A stretch of 64,000 nt of DNA, taken from Haemophilus parainfluenzae. GTDB lineage: Bacteria; Pseudomonadota; Gammaproteobacteria; Enterobacterales; Pasteurellaceae. The stretch is from positions 1-64,000 of the forward strand of contig NZ_QEPO01000005.1 in assembly GCF_003252725.1 (NCBI RefSeq), read 5' to 3'. Positions 8,475-17,245 of the stretch are shown in pieces (within the stretch, counting starts at the first letter, position 1; each line of letters opens with the position of its first letter). Made by a program: the position numbers and the translations under genes. The notes under the pieces are model-generated. The model saw nothing but the letters and a program-made list of their open reading frames with translations, was not told the origin of the DNA and ran no database searches.

Positions 8475-10325
8475 ATGAAAAACGACATTGATATTAATAA
8501 ATTGCGCAATATCGCAATTATCGCTCACGTTGACCATGGTAAAACCACCCTCGTTGACAAACTCCTTCAACAATCTGGTACATTTGAATCAACTCGTGGT
8601 GATGTTGATGAACGCGTAATGGACTCAAACGATCTTGAAAAAGAACGTGGTATTACCATTCTTGCAAAAAATACTGCAATTAACTGGAATGGTTATCGCA
8701 TTAACATCGTAGATACCCCAGGACACGCCGACTTCGGTGGTGAAGTAGAACGTGTGCTTTCTATGGTGGATTCTGTACTTTTAGTCGTAGATGCTTTTGA
8801 CGGCCCAATGCCACAAACGCGTTTCGTAACCCAAAAAGCCTTTGCTCACGGTTTAAAACCAATCGTAGTTATCAACAAAGTTGACCGCCCAGGCGCTCGT
8901 CCTGACTGGGTGGTGGATCAAGTTTTTGATTTATTCGTTAACCTTGGTGCAACCGATGAGCAATTAGACTTCCCTATTATCTATGCATCTGCATTAAATG
9001 GTGTCGCAGGTCTTGAACACGAAGAATTAGCGGAAGACATGACCCCATTATTTGAAGCGATCGTTCAACACGTTGAACCGCCAAAAGTGGAACTTGATGC
9101 CCCATTCCAAATGCAAATCTCACAATTAGACTATAACAGCTATGTGGGTGTTATCGGTATCGGTCGTATCAAACGTGGTGCAATCAAACCAAATCAACCT
9201 GTGACTATCATTGATGGCGAAGGTAAAACTCGTCAAGGCCGTGTAGGTCAAGTGTTAGGTCACCTTGGTTTACAACGTTATGAAGAAGATGTTGCTTACG
9301 CAGGTGATATCATCGCGATTACCGGTTTAGGTGAATTAAATATCTCGGATACTATTTGTGATATCAACGCCGTTGAAGCCTTACCTTCATTAACCGTTGA
9401 TGAACCAACTGTCACCATGTTCTTCTGTGTAAATACTTCTCCTTTTGCGGGGCAAGAAGGTAAATATGTGACTTCTCGTCAAATTCTTGAACGTTTAAAC
9501 AAAGAATTAGTTCACAACGTGGCATTACGCGTAGAAGAAACACCAAACCCAGATGAATTCCGTGTTTCTGGCCGTGGTGAATTACACCTTTCTGTATTAA
9601 TTGAAAATATGCGTCGTGAAGGTTATGAGCTTGCGGTTTCTCGTCCTAAAGTAATCTACCGTGAAATCAACGGCAAAAAACAAGAGCCTTACGAACAAGT
9701 GACTATCGACGTAGAAGAACAACACCAAGGTTCTGTCATGGAAGCATTAGGTATCCGTAAAGGTGAAGTTCGCGATATGATGCCGGATGGCAAAGGCCGT
9801 GTGCGTTTAGAATACATCATCCCGAGCCGTGGCTTAATCGGTTTCCGTGGTGAATTCATGACTATGACGTCAGGTACTGGTTTACTTTACTCTAGTTTCG
9901 ATCACTACGATGACATCAAACCAGGTGAAATCGGCCAACGTAAAAACGGTGTATTAATTTCTAACGCGACAGGTAAAGCATTAGCTTATGCACTATTTGG
10001 TTTACAAGAGCGTGGTAAATTAATGATCGAAGCCAACGTAGAAGTTTACGAAGGTCAAATCATCGGTATTCACAGCCGTACAAACGACTTAACCGTTAAC
10101 TGTTTACAAGGTAAAAAACTCACCAATATGCGTGCATCAGGTAAAGATGATGCCATCGTCTTAACCACGCCGGTGAAATTTACACTTGAACAAGCCATCG
10201 AGTTTATCGATGACGACGAGTTAGTGGAAGTAACACCTGAATCGATCCGTATCCGTAAAAAACTCTTAACGGAAAACGATCGTAAACGTGCAAACCGTAC
10301 AACAACCAGTACGAGCACACACTAA
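8475..10325 (+). CDS. typA: Ribosome-binding GTPase TypA/BipA
   Basis: A 616-residue translational GTPase of the EF-G/LepA superfamily. The G domain carries [10 protein letters not shown] (G1), RGITI (G2), [11 protein letters not shown] (G3) and NKVDRPGA (G4). Domain II, an EF-G C-like domain and the BipA-specific C-terminal domain (about 490-600) follow, with a basic tail and Thr/Ser-rich end. BipA binds the 70S ribosome and supports 50S assembly and growth at low temperature. It is single-gene, divergent from glnA and convergent with rdgC, with a shared strong hairpin. It uses highly expressed-type codons. Confidence 0.98.
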   Translation: MKNDIDINKLRNIAIIAHVDHGKTTLVDKLLQQSGTFESTRGDVDERVMDSNDLEKERGITILAKNTAINWNGYRINIVDTPGHADFGGEVERVLSMVDSVLLVVDAFDGPMPQTRFVTQKAFAHGLKPIVVINKVDRPGARPDWVVDQVFDLFVNLGATDEQLDFPIIYASALNGVAGLEHEELAEDMTPLFEAIVQHVEPPKVELDAPFQMQISQLDYNSYVGVIGIGRIKRGAIKPNQPVTIIDGEGKTRQGRVGQVLGHLGLQRYEEDVAYAGDIIAITGLGELNISDTICDINAVEALPSLTVDEPTVTMFFCVNTSPFAGQEGKYVTSRQILERLNKELVHNVALRVEETPNPDEFRVSGRGELHLSVLIENMRREGYELAVSRPKVIYREINGKKQEPYEQVTIDVEEQHQGSVMEALGIRKGEVRDMMPDGKGRVRLEYIIPSRGLIGFRGEFMTMTSGTGLLYSSFDHYDDIKPGEIGQRKNGVLISNATGKALAYALFGLQERGKLMIEANVEVYEGQIIGIHSRTNDLTVNCLQGKKLTNMRASGKDDAIVLTTPVKFTLEQAIEFIDDDELVEVTPESIRIRKKLLTENDRKRANRTTTSTSTH

Positions 10326-10361
10326 TTAAAAACGTGCGGAAATTTGACCGCACTTTTAAAC

Positions 10362-10392
10362 AAAAAAGGCGAACATCATGTTCGCCTTTTTT
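10362..10392. terminator. Bidirectional terminator between typA and rdgC
   Basis: A 14-bp perfect stem (arms 10362-10375 and 10379-10392) with a TCA loop, an A run on one side and a T run on the other. Confidence 0.9.
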
Positions 10393-10407
10393 ATTTCATG
10401 ATTAAAA

Positions 10408-11319
10408 CTAGCCTAATCTGACTTTCTCGCCACCGAATTCATCAAGCAAGTTTTCTGTCAGTTTAGATAAAATGCCCGTCATTAATACAAAATCAGCATC
10501 AAAGCGTTGTGCATAATCTTCTTTTAAAATATCGGCATTTTTCTCACGCACCGTATCAGCAAATTTTAAACGTTTGAGCGTACAATCTTCATTAAACACA
10601 AAAGTCAGCGTATCTTCCCATTCCAATGCAAGCTTGCTCACCACTTTTTTTCCATCTTGTAAAAGCGCGAGAATCTCTTCATTTTCTAAAGGCTGTTTTT
10701 TACATCGAATCACGCTGTCTTCTTGGCTTCCACGCAGTTCAGCTTCTTCTAATGCCACCAACCAATGCGGGATTTTTTCCTGCACAATCCAATCCGTTAA
10801 AATGGTCGAAGGTTCATTTGCAAAAGCTAAGGGTACAACGGGTAACGAACCAAGTGATTTACGTAATAACGCCAAGGCATCTTCTGCTCGTTTACTGGAT
10901 GCCGCATCGACATGCACAAGGTTGTTCTCCGTATCAATCCATACAGAAGTTTGCTGATTTTTAGTGAATGCGCGTGGCAATAAATTCATCACCACATCAT
11001 CTTTTAACGTTTGTTTTTCCGTTTTCTTCAATTTACGGTTTTCTTTTTGCTCCAGGCTTTCAATGCGTTCATCTAATTCACGTTTTACCACATTCGCCGG
11101 CAACATTTTCTCTTCTTTTTTCGCAACCAATAAAATGTATTTACCAACAGAAAAATGCAATAATTCGCTATCTTTCAAGGGATTCGTCCAACCGAATTTA
11201 CTTTGATCTTGTGAGCCACAAGGATGAAATTCACAATCTGACAACTGGCGTTGTAATTCATTAAGATCCCAATCTAAGGGCTTCGTCAGCCTATATGACA
11301 TTAAATTTTTAAACCACAT
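10408..11319 (-). CDS. rdgC: Recombination-associated protein RdgC
   Basis: A 303-residue nucleoid-associated, DNA-binding ring protein that modulates RecA-dependent recombination and replication restart. The sequence begins MWFKNLMSYRLTKPL, the typical RdgC N-terminus, and shows CEFHPCGSQDQSKFGW at about 31-46. I chose the ATG at 11319, with GGAAG seven bases upstream, over an in-frame ATG 57 bases earlier. The central region is rich in Lys/Glu (about 75-110). It is divergent from proC across a 65-bp gap and convergent with typA. Confidence 0.95.
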   Translation of the reverse strand: MWFKNLMSYRLTKPLDWDLNELQRQLSDCEFHPCGSQDQSKFGWTNPLKDSELLHFSVGKYILLVAKKEEKMLPANVVKRELDERIESLEQKENRKLKKTEKQTLKDDVVMNLLPRAFTKNQQTSVWIDTENNLVHVDAASSKRAEDALALLRKSLGSLPVVPLAFANEPSTILTDWIVQEKIPHWLVALEEAELRGSQEDSVIRCKKQPLENEEILALLQDGKKVVSKLALEWEDTLTFVFNEDCTLKRLKFADTVREKNADILKEDYAQRFDADFVLMTGILSKLTENLLDEFGGEKVRLG

Positions 11320-11384
11320 CGTAACACTTCCTTCATAATAGGGTAAAATACGCGACATTGTAGCCCATAAACTCACGGGAAAAA

Positions 11385-12203
11385 ATGATGCAACAGAAAT
11401 TAATTGCCTTCATCGGTGGTGGCAATATGGCGCAAGCCATTGTGCTCGGCATATTAAAACAAGGTTATCCTGCCGATAAAATTATTGTTAATGATCCTAA
11501 TGAAGACAAACGTGCTTTTTTTGCTCAATACGGCGTCTCGGTTTCTACGGATAACGAGCAATCCATCACACAATCTCAAGTTGTCTTATTTGCGGTAAAA
11601 CCACAAGTGCTAGCCGATGTTTGCAAGCCATTAAGTGCGGTTGATTTTTCTGATAAATTAATCATTTCTATTGCAGCAGGGATTTCGACTGCCCGATTAG
11701 CTGAACTCCTTCCAACGGCAAAATCCATTGTTCGCGTGATGCCAAACACACCTGCATTAGTGGGTGAAGGCATGGCAGGCTTATTTGCTGATAAAAACAT
11801 ACCTGAAATTGACCGCACTTTTGCGGAAGATTTACTTTCAGCTGTAGGGAAAACCACTTGGGTGACGAATGAAGATCACATGCATGCGGTCACCGCGGCA
11901 TCTGGCAGTAGCCCGGCTTACTTCTTCCAATTTTTAGAAGCCATGCAACAAGGCTTAATAGAAATGGGTTTAGACGAAAACCAATCTCGTGCGTTGGTAC
12001 AACAAGCCATGTTAGGCTCGGCGAAGCTGGTGATTGAAAATCCACAGACAGCTCTTTCGACTTTACGAGAAAATGTCACCTCAAAAGGCGGTACCACCGC
12101 AGCCGCGTTGAATGTGTTCAATCAACACCAATTTAACGACATCATTAAACAAGCGATGCAGGCCTGTGTGGCACGCTCACAAGAAATGGAAAAATTATTC
12201 TAA
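11385..12203 (+). CDS. proC: Pyrroline-5-carboxylate reductase
   Basis: A 272-residue enzyme for the last step of proline synthesis, reducing P5C with NAD(P)H. An N-terminal Rossmann motif (FIGGGNMA), [12 protein letters not shown] (about 118-129) and the C-terminal [11 protein letters not shown] block (about 230-240) are family hallmarks. Tandem ATGs at 11385 and 11388 are both possible starts. Its stop codon shares one base with the ATG of the following MFS gene, so the two are translationally coupled, and xerD follows 2 bp later. Confidence 0.97.
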   Translation: MMQQKLIAFIGGGNMAQAIVLGILKQGYPADKIIVNDPNEDKRAFFAQYGVSVSTDNEQSITQSQVVLFAVKPQVLADVCKPLSAVDFSDKLIISIAAGISTARLAELLPTAKSIVRVMPNTPALVGEGMAGLFADKNIPEIDRTFAEDLLSAVGKTTWVTNEDHMHAVTAASGSSPAYFFQFLEAMQQGLIEMGLDENQSRALVQQAMLGSAKLVIENPQTALSTLRENVTSKGGTTAAALNVFNQHQFNDIIKQAMQACVARSQEMEKLF

Positions 12204-13363
12204 TGCAAGTTCGTCCTTTTACTTGGCTCGCCTTGAGCTTTTTTGGCTACTACTGCGCCTACGGTGTGTTTCTTCCTCTGTTCCCAGCATGGTTGAAAAC
12301 GCAATCTTATAGCGAAGAAAGCATCGGCTTATTGCTTGCCTGTGCCTACATTTTCCGTTTCAGCGGTGGTATTTTATTTTCCGGCTTAATCAAACGCGTA
12401 TCTCTCTTAGTAAATGGCTTACGTTATTTAGGTGTGGCCAGTGCCATTACAATGGCGTTAATTGGACTGATGTCGCACAATTTCTGGCTATTATTTATTG
12501 GACTTGCGTTGTATTCCATGGTGAATGCGGCCGGTATGCCGATTGGTGATAGCCTTGCCAGTACATGGCAACAACAAATTCATTTAGATTACGGCAAAGC
12601 ACGCTTAATTGGCTCCTTTGCGTTCGTTGTTGGTGTGATGGTATTCGGTTATTTTGTTGGACTCGTGGGTGAGCAATATATTACTTGGATGATCACGGGC
12701 ATACTCGTTTTCTATAGTATTGTTCAGTTACTTCATCCAAACCCAATGCCACAGGACGAACCACAAAGTGCGGTCGAAAATTCCGTTGGATTTTTAGACT
12801 TACTGAAAAATAAAACGACCCTTCGTTTGTTTATTGCGATTTCACTGATTCAAGGATCGCATGCCGCTTATTACTCATATAGCACTATTTTTTGGACAAA
12901 TCATGGCCACTCCGTTTCCGATGCAGGTTTATTTTGGGGAATCAGTGTATTAGCTGAAATCGTGGTCTTTTTCTTCTCTACTCGATTATTCAAAAACTGG
13001 ACCATTACAGCCCTTTTCTATCTCACCGGTATTGCGGCTATCGTGCGTTGGCTCGCTTTCGGTTATGCCGATACCTTTGTTGAGATTGTCTTACTGCAAT
13101 GTTTTCACAGTCTTACTTATGTCGTCGGTCATTACGCAACTGTGCGTTACATCACCACACAACCACAAACCCATATTGCGAAATTACAAGGCTTATACAA
13201 TGCCTTGGCGGGATGTGCAGCCATTGCGATTTTCACTGCGCTTTCTGGCGTACTTTATCCAATTTCGCCAGTTTATGCCTTTAGTTTAATGGCCGCCTTT
13301 GCCTTCGTTGGCTTATTTATCACCCCACGTGGCGTGAAAGCCTTTTTGGTACATAGAGTGTAA
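12203..13363 (+). CDS. MFS transporter, HcaT/phenylpropionate-permease-like
   Basis: A 386-residue inner-membrane protein with about 12 predicted membrane segments, an N-terminal [14 protein letters not shown] start and an [12 protein letters not shown] loop. It resembles the PPP family (3-phenylpropionate permease-like, E. coli HcaT) and maps between proC and xerD as in H. influenzae. No aromatic catabolic genes are nearby, so the substrate is unproven and the phenylpropionate label should be treated as family-level only. It overlaps proC by one base (TAATG). Confidence 0.85.
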   Translation: MQVRPFTWLALSFFGYYCAYGVFLPLFPAWLKTQSYSEESIGLLLACAYIFRFSGGILFSGLIKRVSLLVNGLRYLGVASAITMALIGLMSHNFWLLFIGLALYSMVNAAGMPIGDSLASTWQQQIHLDYGKARLIGSFAFVVGVMVFGYFVGLVGEQYITWMITGILVFYSIVQLLHPNPMPQDEPQSAVENSVGFLDLLKNKTTLRLFIAISLIQGSHAAYYSYSTIFWTNHGHSVSDAGLFWGISVLAEIVVFFFSTRLFKNWTITALFYLTGIAAIVRWLAFGYADTFVEIVLLQCFHSLTYVVGHYATVRYITTQPQTHIAKLQGLYNALAGCAAIAIFTALSGVLYPISPVYAFSLMAAFAFVGLFITPRGVKAFLVHRV

Positions 13364-13365
13364 AC

Positions 13366-14259
13366 ATGAATAATCTCACGCTAGTCGATTTGTTCTTGAA
13401 TGAATATTGGATCGAAAAAGGATTGTCTGAAAACACCGTGCAGTCTTATCGTCTCGATTTGACCGCACTATGTGATTGGTTGGATAAACAAAATTTATCC
13501 CTCGAAACCCTCGAGCCATTAGATCTACAGCAATTTCTAGGTAGCCGTTTAGAACAAGGCTATAAAGCGACTAGCACCGCACGAATGCTAAGTGCGATGC
13601 GGAAATTATTCCAATATTTATACCGTGAAAAATATCGTACAGATGATCCCAGTGCCGTACTGAGCTCGCCTAAATTACCAAGCCGTTTGCCTAAGTATTT
13701 AACCGAGCAACAAGTCACAGATTTATTAAATACACCAGATGTAGAAATTCCGCTTGAGTTACGCGATAAAGCCATGTTGGAATTGCTGTACGCTACGGGA
13801 TTGCGTGTGACAGAGTTGGTCACCCTCACCATTGAAAATATGAATTTACAACAAGGTGTCGTGCGTGTGATTGGCAAAGGCAACAAGGAACGTATTGTAC
13901 CAATGGGAGAAGAGGCCGCGTTTTGGGTGCGACAATTCGTACTTTACGGTCGTCCTATTTTGCTTAATGGACAAAGTTCAGATGTGGTCTTTCCAAGTCA
14001 ACGAGCTCAGCAAATGACTCGCCAAACCTTTTGGCATCGTATAAAGCATTATGCGGTGTTAGCGGGAATCGATACGGATGCCCTTTCACCGCACGTTCTC
14101 CGTCATGCCTTTGCGACACATTTAGTGAACCACGGTGCGGATCTCCGTGTTGTGCAAATGCTCCTCGGACATAGCGATCTCTCCACTACGCAAATCTATA
14201 CTCATGTGGCTAAAGAACGCTTGAAACACCTTCATGAAAGATTTCATCCGAGAGGATAA
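13366..14259 (+). CDS. xerD: Site-specific tyrosine recombinase XerD
   Basis: A 297-residue tyrosine recombinase that, with XerC and FtsK, resolves chromosome dimers at dif. The N-terminal SAM-like core-binding domain spans about 1-90. The catalytic domain shows ATGLRVTEL (first Arg), HVLRHAFATH (His-x-x-Arg), LLGHSDLSTTQIYTH (His and the nucleophile Tyr). The length and motif set fit XerD rather than a phage integrase, and no att site or integrated element flanks it. It is the last gene of the proC-MFS-xerD operon, ending at an inverted uptake-sequence hairpin. Confidence 0.96.
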   Translation: MNNLTLVDLFLNEYWIEKGLSENTVQSYRLDLTALCDWLDKQNLSLETLEPLDLQQFLGSRLEQGYKATSTARMLSAMRKLFQYLYREKYRTDDPSAVLSSPKLPSRLPKYLTEQQVTDLLNTPDVEIPLELRDKAMLELLYATGLRVTELVTLTIENMNLQQGVVRVIGKGNKERIVPMGEEAAFWVRQFVLYGRPILLNGQSSDVVFPSQRAQQMTRQTFWHRIKHYAVLAGIDTDALSPHVLRHAFATHLVNHGADLRVVQMLLGHSDLSTTQIYTHVAKERLKHLHERFHPRG

Positions 14260-14263
14260 GATC

Positions 14264-14306
14264 AAAAAGTGCGGTCAAATTTATCGTTATTTTTGACCGC
14301 ACTTTA
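14264..14306. terminator. Inverted uptake-sequence pair, xerD/glxK terminator
   Basis: Two uptake sequences in opposite orientation (arms 14266-14279 and 14292-14305) form a 14-bp stem between convergent genes. Confidence 0.8.
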
Positions 14307-14318
14307 GTATGAAAAAGC

Positions 14319-15449
14319 TTATTTCAATGACAGCAATCTTGCCACATTTTGAGCTGTTGAAACTAAATTCTGCTCACCTTGCTTGAGAATTGTCGGTAAA
14401 TCACCCAGATTACGGATAATTGGGAACACCGCATCAATGCCATGTTTATACACCACTTCATAATCCTCACGTAAACAACCTACGATTGCGATGATTGGCT
14501 TATTAAATTGTTTCGCCGTGCGCGCCACACCGATTGGGGTCTTACCTAAGATACTTTGTGCATCCATACGGCCTTCACCGGTAATGACTAAATTAGCGTC
14601 TTTAACTTGCTCAGCGAGTTTCAAATTATCTAACACGATCTGTACACCGGCTTTGAGCTGCACATTGGGTAAGAGCAATAAACCTCCGCCCATACCACCT
14701 GCTGCCCCTGCGCCTGGTTGTTCTTGAATTTGTTTACCACAATCCCGCTCGGCAATTTTAGCAAAATGAGCTAATGCCTCATCCAGTTCTTTCACCATCT
14801 CAGGCGTTGCACCTTTTTGTGGACCAAAAATCGCAGAGGCACCTCGTTCACCACAAAGTGGATTATTCACGTCACAAGCTACTTCGATTTGCACGTATTG
14901 CAATCGAGGATCTAAATCAGTCATTTGAATTTCAGCAATTTTAGATAATTCTGCGCCACCAAAGCCAATGGATTGACCATTTTTATCCAATAAACGTAAG
15001 CCTAATGCTTGCAGCATACCCGCGCCACCATCATTTGTGGCACTCCCGCCAATTCCTAAAATGATATGTTGAACACCAAGGTCAAGGGCTTGCTTAATTA
15101 GCTCCCCTGTACCAAAACTGGTGGTTTGACAAGGATTGCGTTTATCTATCGGGACAAGATGCAATCCCGATGCGGCTGCCATTTCGATAATCGCCGTTTT
15201 ACCCTCACCCGATAAACCGAAAAAGCTTTTTACTTGATTGCCTAAGGGGGCAGTGACTTCCGTTTCAATCAATCGACCTTGAGTTGCATCTACCAAGGAT
15301 TGCACGGTACCTTCACCACCATCCGCCATTGGTAATTTCACATATTCGGCATTCGGAAAAATACGTTTAAAGCCTGTTTCAATCGCATTAGCCACTTCAA
15401 GTGCGGTTAAGCTTTCTTTAAATGAATCAGGCGCAATGACAATTTTCAT
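14319..15449 (-). CDS. glxK: Glycerate kinase (GarK/GlxK family)
   Basis: A 376-residue glycerate 2-kinase-type protein. It starts MKIVIAPDSFKESL, has the GDGGEGTVQ-type loop (ADGGEGTVQ, about 64-72), a central GIGGSATNDGGAG (about 134-146) and ITGEGRMD (about 290-297), all family hallmarks. It phosphorylates D-glycerate into central metabolism. It follows the GntP-type permease by 14 bp, a pair seen in H. influenzae, which supports uptake and phosphorylation of glycerate or a related acid. No sdaR-type regulator is adjacent. Confidence 0.94.
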   Translation of the reverse strand: MKIVIAPDSFKESLTALEVANAIETGFKRIFPNAEYVKLPMADGGEGTVQSLVDATQGRLIETEVTAPLGNQVKSFFGLSGEGKTAIIEMAAASGLHLVPIDKRNPCQTTSFGTGELIKQALDLGVQHIILGIGGSATNDGGAGMLQALGLRLLDKNGQSIGFGGAELSKIAEIQMTDLDPRLQYVQIEVACDVNNPLCGERGASAIFGPQKGATPEMVKELDEALAHFAKIAERDCGKQIQEQPGAGAAGGMGGGLLLLPNVQLKAGVQIVLDNLKLAEQVKDANLVITGEGRMDAQSILGKTPIGVARTAKQFNKPIIAIVGCLREDYEVVYKHGIDAVFPIIRNLGDLPTILKQGEQNLVSTAQNVARLLSLK

Positions 15450-15463
15450 ATTCTCTCCTTAAA

Positions 15464-16720
15464 CTAACTAAATACACCAAAAATTAAGGTGGACACAATG
15501 GTCATAATTAACCCCACTGCACTTTCATAAGGAATCAATTTTAAGCGTTCTTTCATGTCCATATTTACGCTACCACCAGTTGCATGGAAGAAAGAACCAT
15601 GTGGCATATGATCGAAAACTGTCGCACCCGCATGAATCATCGCGGCACCTGCCAGACTACTCACCCCCAACTCTAATAGCGTTGAACTAAACACATTCGA
15701 AGCAACCGCTGTCCCTGCAGTTGTTGATGCTGTGGCAAGCGACATGAGTGCACCTGAAATTGGCGCCAGGATATAAGAAGGTAAGCCAGAATGTTTTAAG
15801 CCTTCAATGAGCACATCTTTCATACCGGAATTAGCAATAATACCGGCTAAAGCCCCCGTACCAAGTAGCATAATTGCCACCGGAGCCATTTTCCCTAAAC
15901 CGCTAATCGCATAGTTATTGGCTTGACGAAGCTTGCCCATACATAATGCGCCAATCAGACCACCAAGTGGTAAAGCGATTAAAGGATCGACTTTAATATC
16001 GACTAACGGACGAAGTGCCAGTAAGAAGATGGCAACCAAAGGTGCCACAAGTGCGGTCAAAAATGAGGGTAGATTCTGTGTTTCCACTGCGACAACCTCT
16101 TGGGATGAAACGCGCGAACCTTTGTTTCTTAAACGTTTTGCTAAAAAATACGTCAATATTAAGCCAAAAATAGCGGGGATAATCCCTGCCATCATCACTG
16201 ACGTTAAAGGAAGATGGAATGTGTCTGCCGCCGCGATTGCATTGGGATTGGGAGACATTAAGTTTCCTGCTTTTCCCCCACCAATCATCGCTAAGAGAAT
16301 AGCGGGTTTTGATAAGTCAGTACGACGAGCAAGTGCTAAGGCGATTGGAGAGACCGTAATCACGGCAACATCAATAAATACACCAACGGCGGTTAAAATT
16401 AATGTGGCCAACGCTAACGCTAATAATGCTCTTGTTTCACCTAACTTGTTTGTAATGGTTTCAGCAATGGTATTAGCCGCACCGGACTCAATCAGTACTC
16501 CCGCCAATACCCCTGCTGCGAGAATTCGCATGACTGCGGTAGTGATACCTTGAGCGCCTCCGATCATGAGACTCACGGTTTGAGATAAATCAGCGCCGCC
16601 AACTAATCCCCCGACTAAAGCCCCGACTAACATACCATAGGCTGGTGAGACTTTTTTCAAAATAAGGAAAATAGCGACAATGAGTGCAATGAGCGCACCT
16701 AAGGCTGAGACTGTTGGCAT
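15464..16720 (-). CDS. GntP-family permease (glycerate/gluconate type)
   Basis: A 418-residue, highly hydrophobic inner-membrane transporter of the gluconate:H+ symporter family with about 12 membrane spans. It has paired Gly-rich segments (GMLVGALVGGLVGG near the N-terminus) and the HMPHGSFFHATGG region near the C-terminus. It is the first gene of a two-gene operon with glycerate kinase, so glycerate is the likely substrate, but gluconate cannot be excluded by sequence. A strong AGGAGG ribosome site precedes the ATG at 16720. Confidence 0.9.
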   Translation of the reverse strand: MPTVSALGALIALIVAIFLILKKVSPAYGMLVGALVGGLVGGADLSQTVSLMIGGAQGITTAVMRILAAGVLAGVLIESGAANTIAETITNKLGETRALLALALATLILTAVGVFIDVAVITVSPIALALARRTDLSKPAILLAMIGGGKAGNLMSPNPNAIAAADTFHLPLTSVMMAGIIPAIFGLILTYFLAKRLRNKGSRVSSQEVVAVETQNLPSFLTALVAPLVAIFLLALRPLVDIKVDPLIALPLGGLIGALCMGKLRQANNYAISGLGKMAPVAIMLLGTGALAGIIANSGMKDVLIEGLKHSGLPSYILAPISGALMSLATASTTAGTAVASNVFSSTLLELGVSSLAGAAMIHAGATVFDHMPHGSFFHATGGSVNMDMKERLKLIPYESAVGLIMTIVSTLIFGVFS

Positions 16721-16811
16721 AGCGTCCTCCTGTTGATATGAATATGCAAAAATCTTTCTTATTTATATCAGCAAAAGCAGAGGAATAAAATCTTGTCCGA
16801 CTTCCACCTAC

Positions 16812-16841
16812 AAAAACGGCTTATGTAAAACACATAAGCCG
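16812..16841 (-). terminator. dgkA terminator
   Basis: A 10-bp perfect stem (16817-16826 and 16832-16841) is followed on the minus strand by TTTTTG, 28 bases past the dgkA stop. Confidence 0.85.
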
Positions 16842-16868
16842 AAATTGTTACTGAAAATTGACCGCACT

Positions 16869-17225
16869 TTAGAAAAATAAAATACTTCCCCAAACCACGA
16901 CAACAATGCAAAGTGCAATGAATACCGCTGCTGAGCCTTGGTCTTTGGCTCTCCCTGAAAGTTCATGGCGTTCTGTGCCAATACGATCCACCACCGCTTC
17001 AACTGCACTATTTAACAGCTCTACTGCCATCACGAGTAAAACCGATGAAATCATCAAGGCAATTTCAATTTTAGTGTCACCCAGCCAAAAGGCGAGCGGA
17101 ATCATAATACACGCAAGAAAACATTCGTGGCGAAATGCGGTTTCATTTTTGAATGCGCTTTTTAAGCCTTGCAAAGAATATTTTGTAGAGTTAATTAAAT
17201 GGGTTAATCCCGTGGTTTTATACAT
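16869..17225 (-). CDS. dgkA: Diacylglycerol kinase (prokaryotic, DgkA)
   Basis: A 118-residue integral membrane kinase that recycles diacylglycerol to phosphatidate. Visible are an amphipathic N-terminal region with FKNETAFRHE (about 25-34), three membrane spans, and the catalytic/ATP loop ELLNSAVEAVVDRIG with RAKDQGSAAVF (about 64-101). The length is normal for the family. It lies 20 bp after relA on the same strand and ends at its own hairpin, so relA-dgkA form an operon. Confidence 0.97.
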   Translation of the reverse strand: MYKTTGLTHLINSTKYSLQGLKSAFKNETAFRHECFLACIMIPLAFWLGDTKIEIALMISSVLLVMAVELLNSAVEAVVDRIGTERHELSGRAKDQGSAAVFIALCIVVVVWGSILFF

Positions 17226-17245
17226 AAAAGTTCCTATGTTGTAAT

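Noticed and set aside
13366-14259. xerD as an integrase of a mobile element
   Set aside because: Length, motifs and operon context fit the housekeeping recombinase; there are no att repeats or phage genes.
15933-16553. A 206-codon open frame opposite the GntP-type permease gene
   Set aside because: It is fully antisense to a well-supported gene, its composition mirrors that gene's codons, and it has no recognisable domain or ribosome site.
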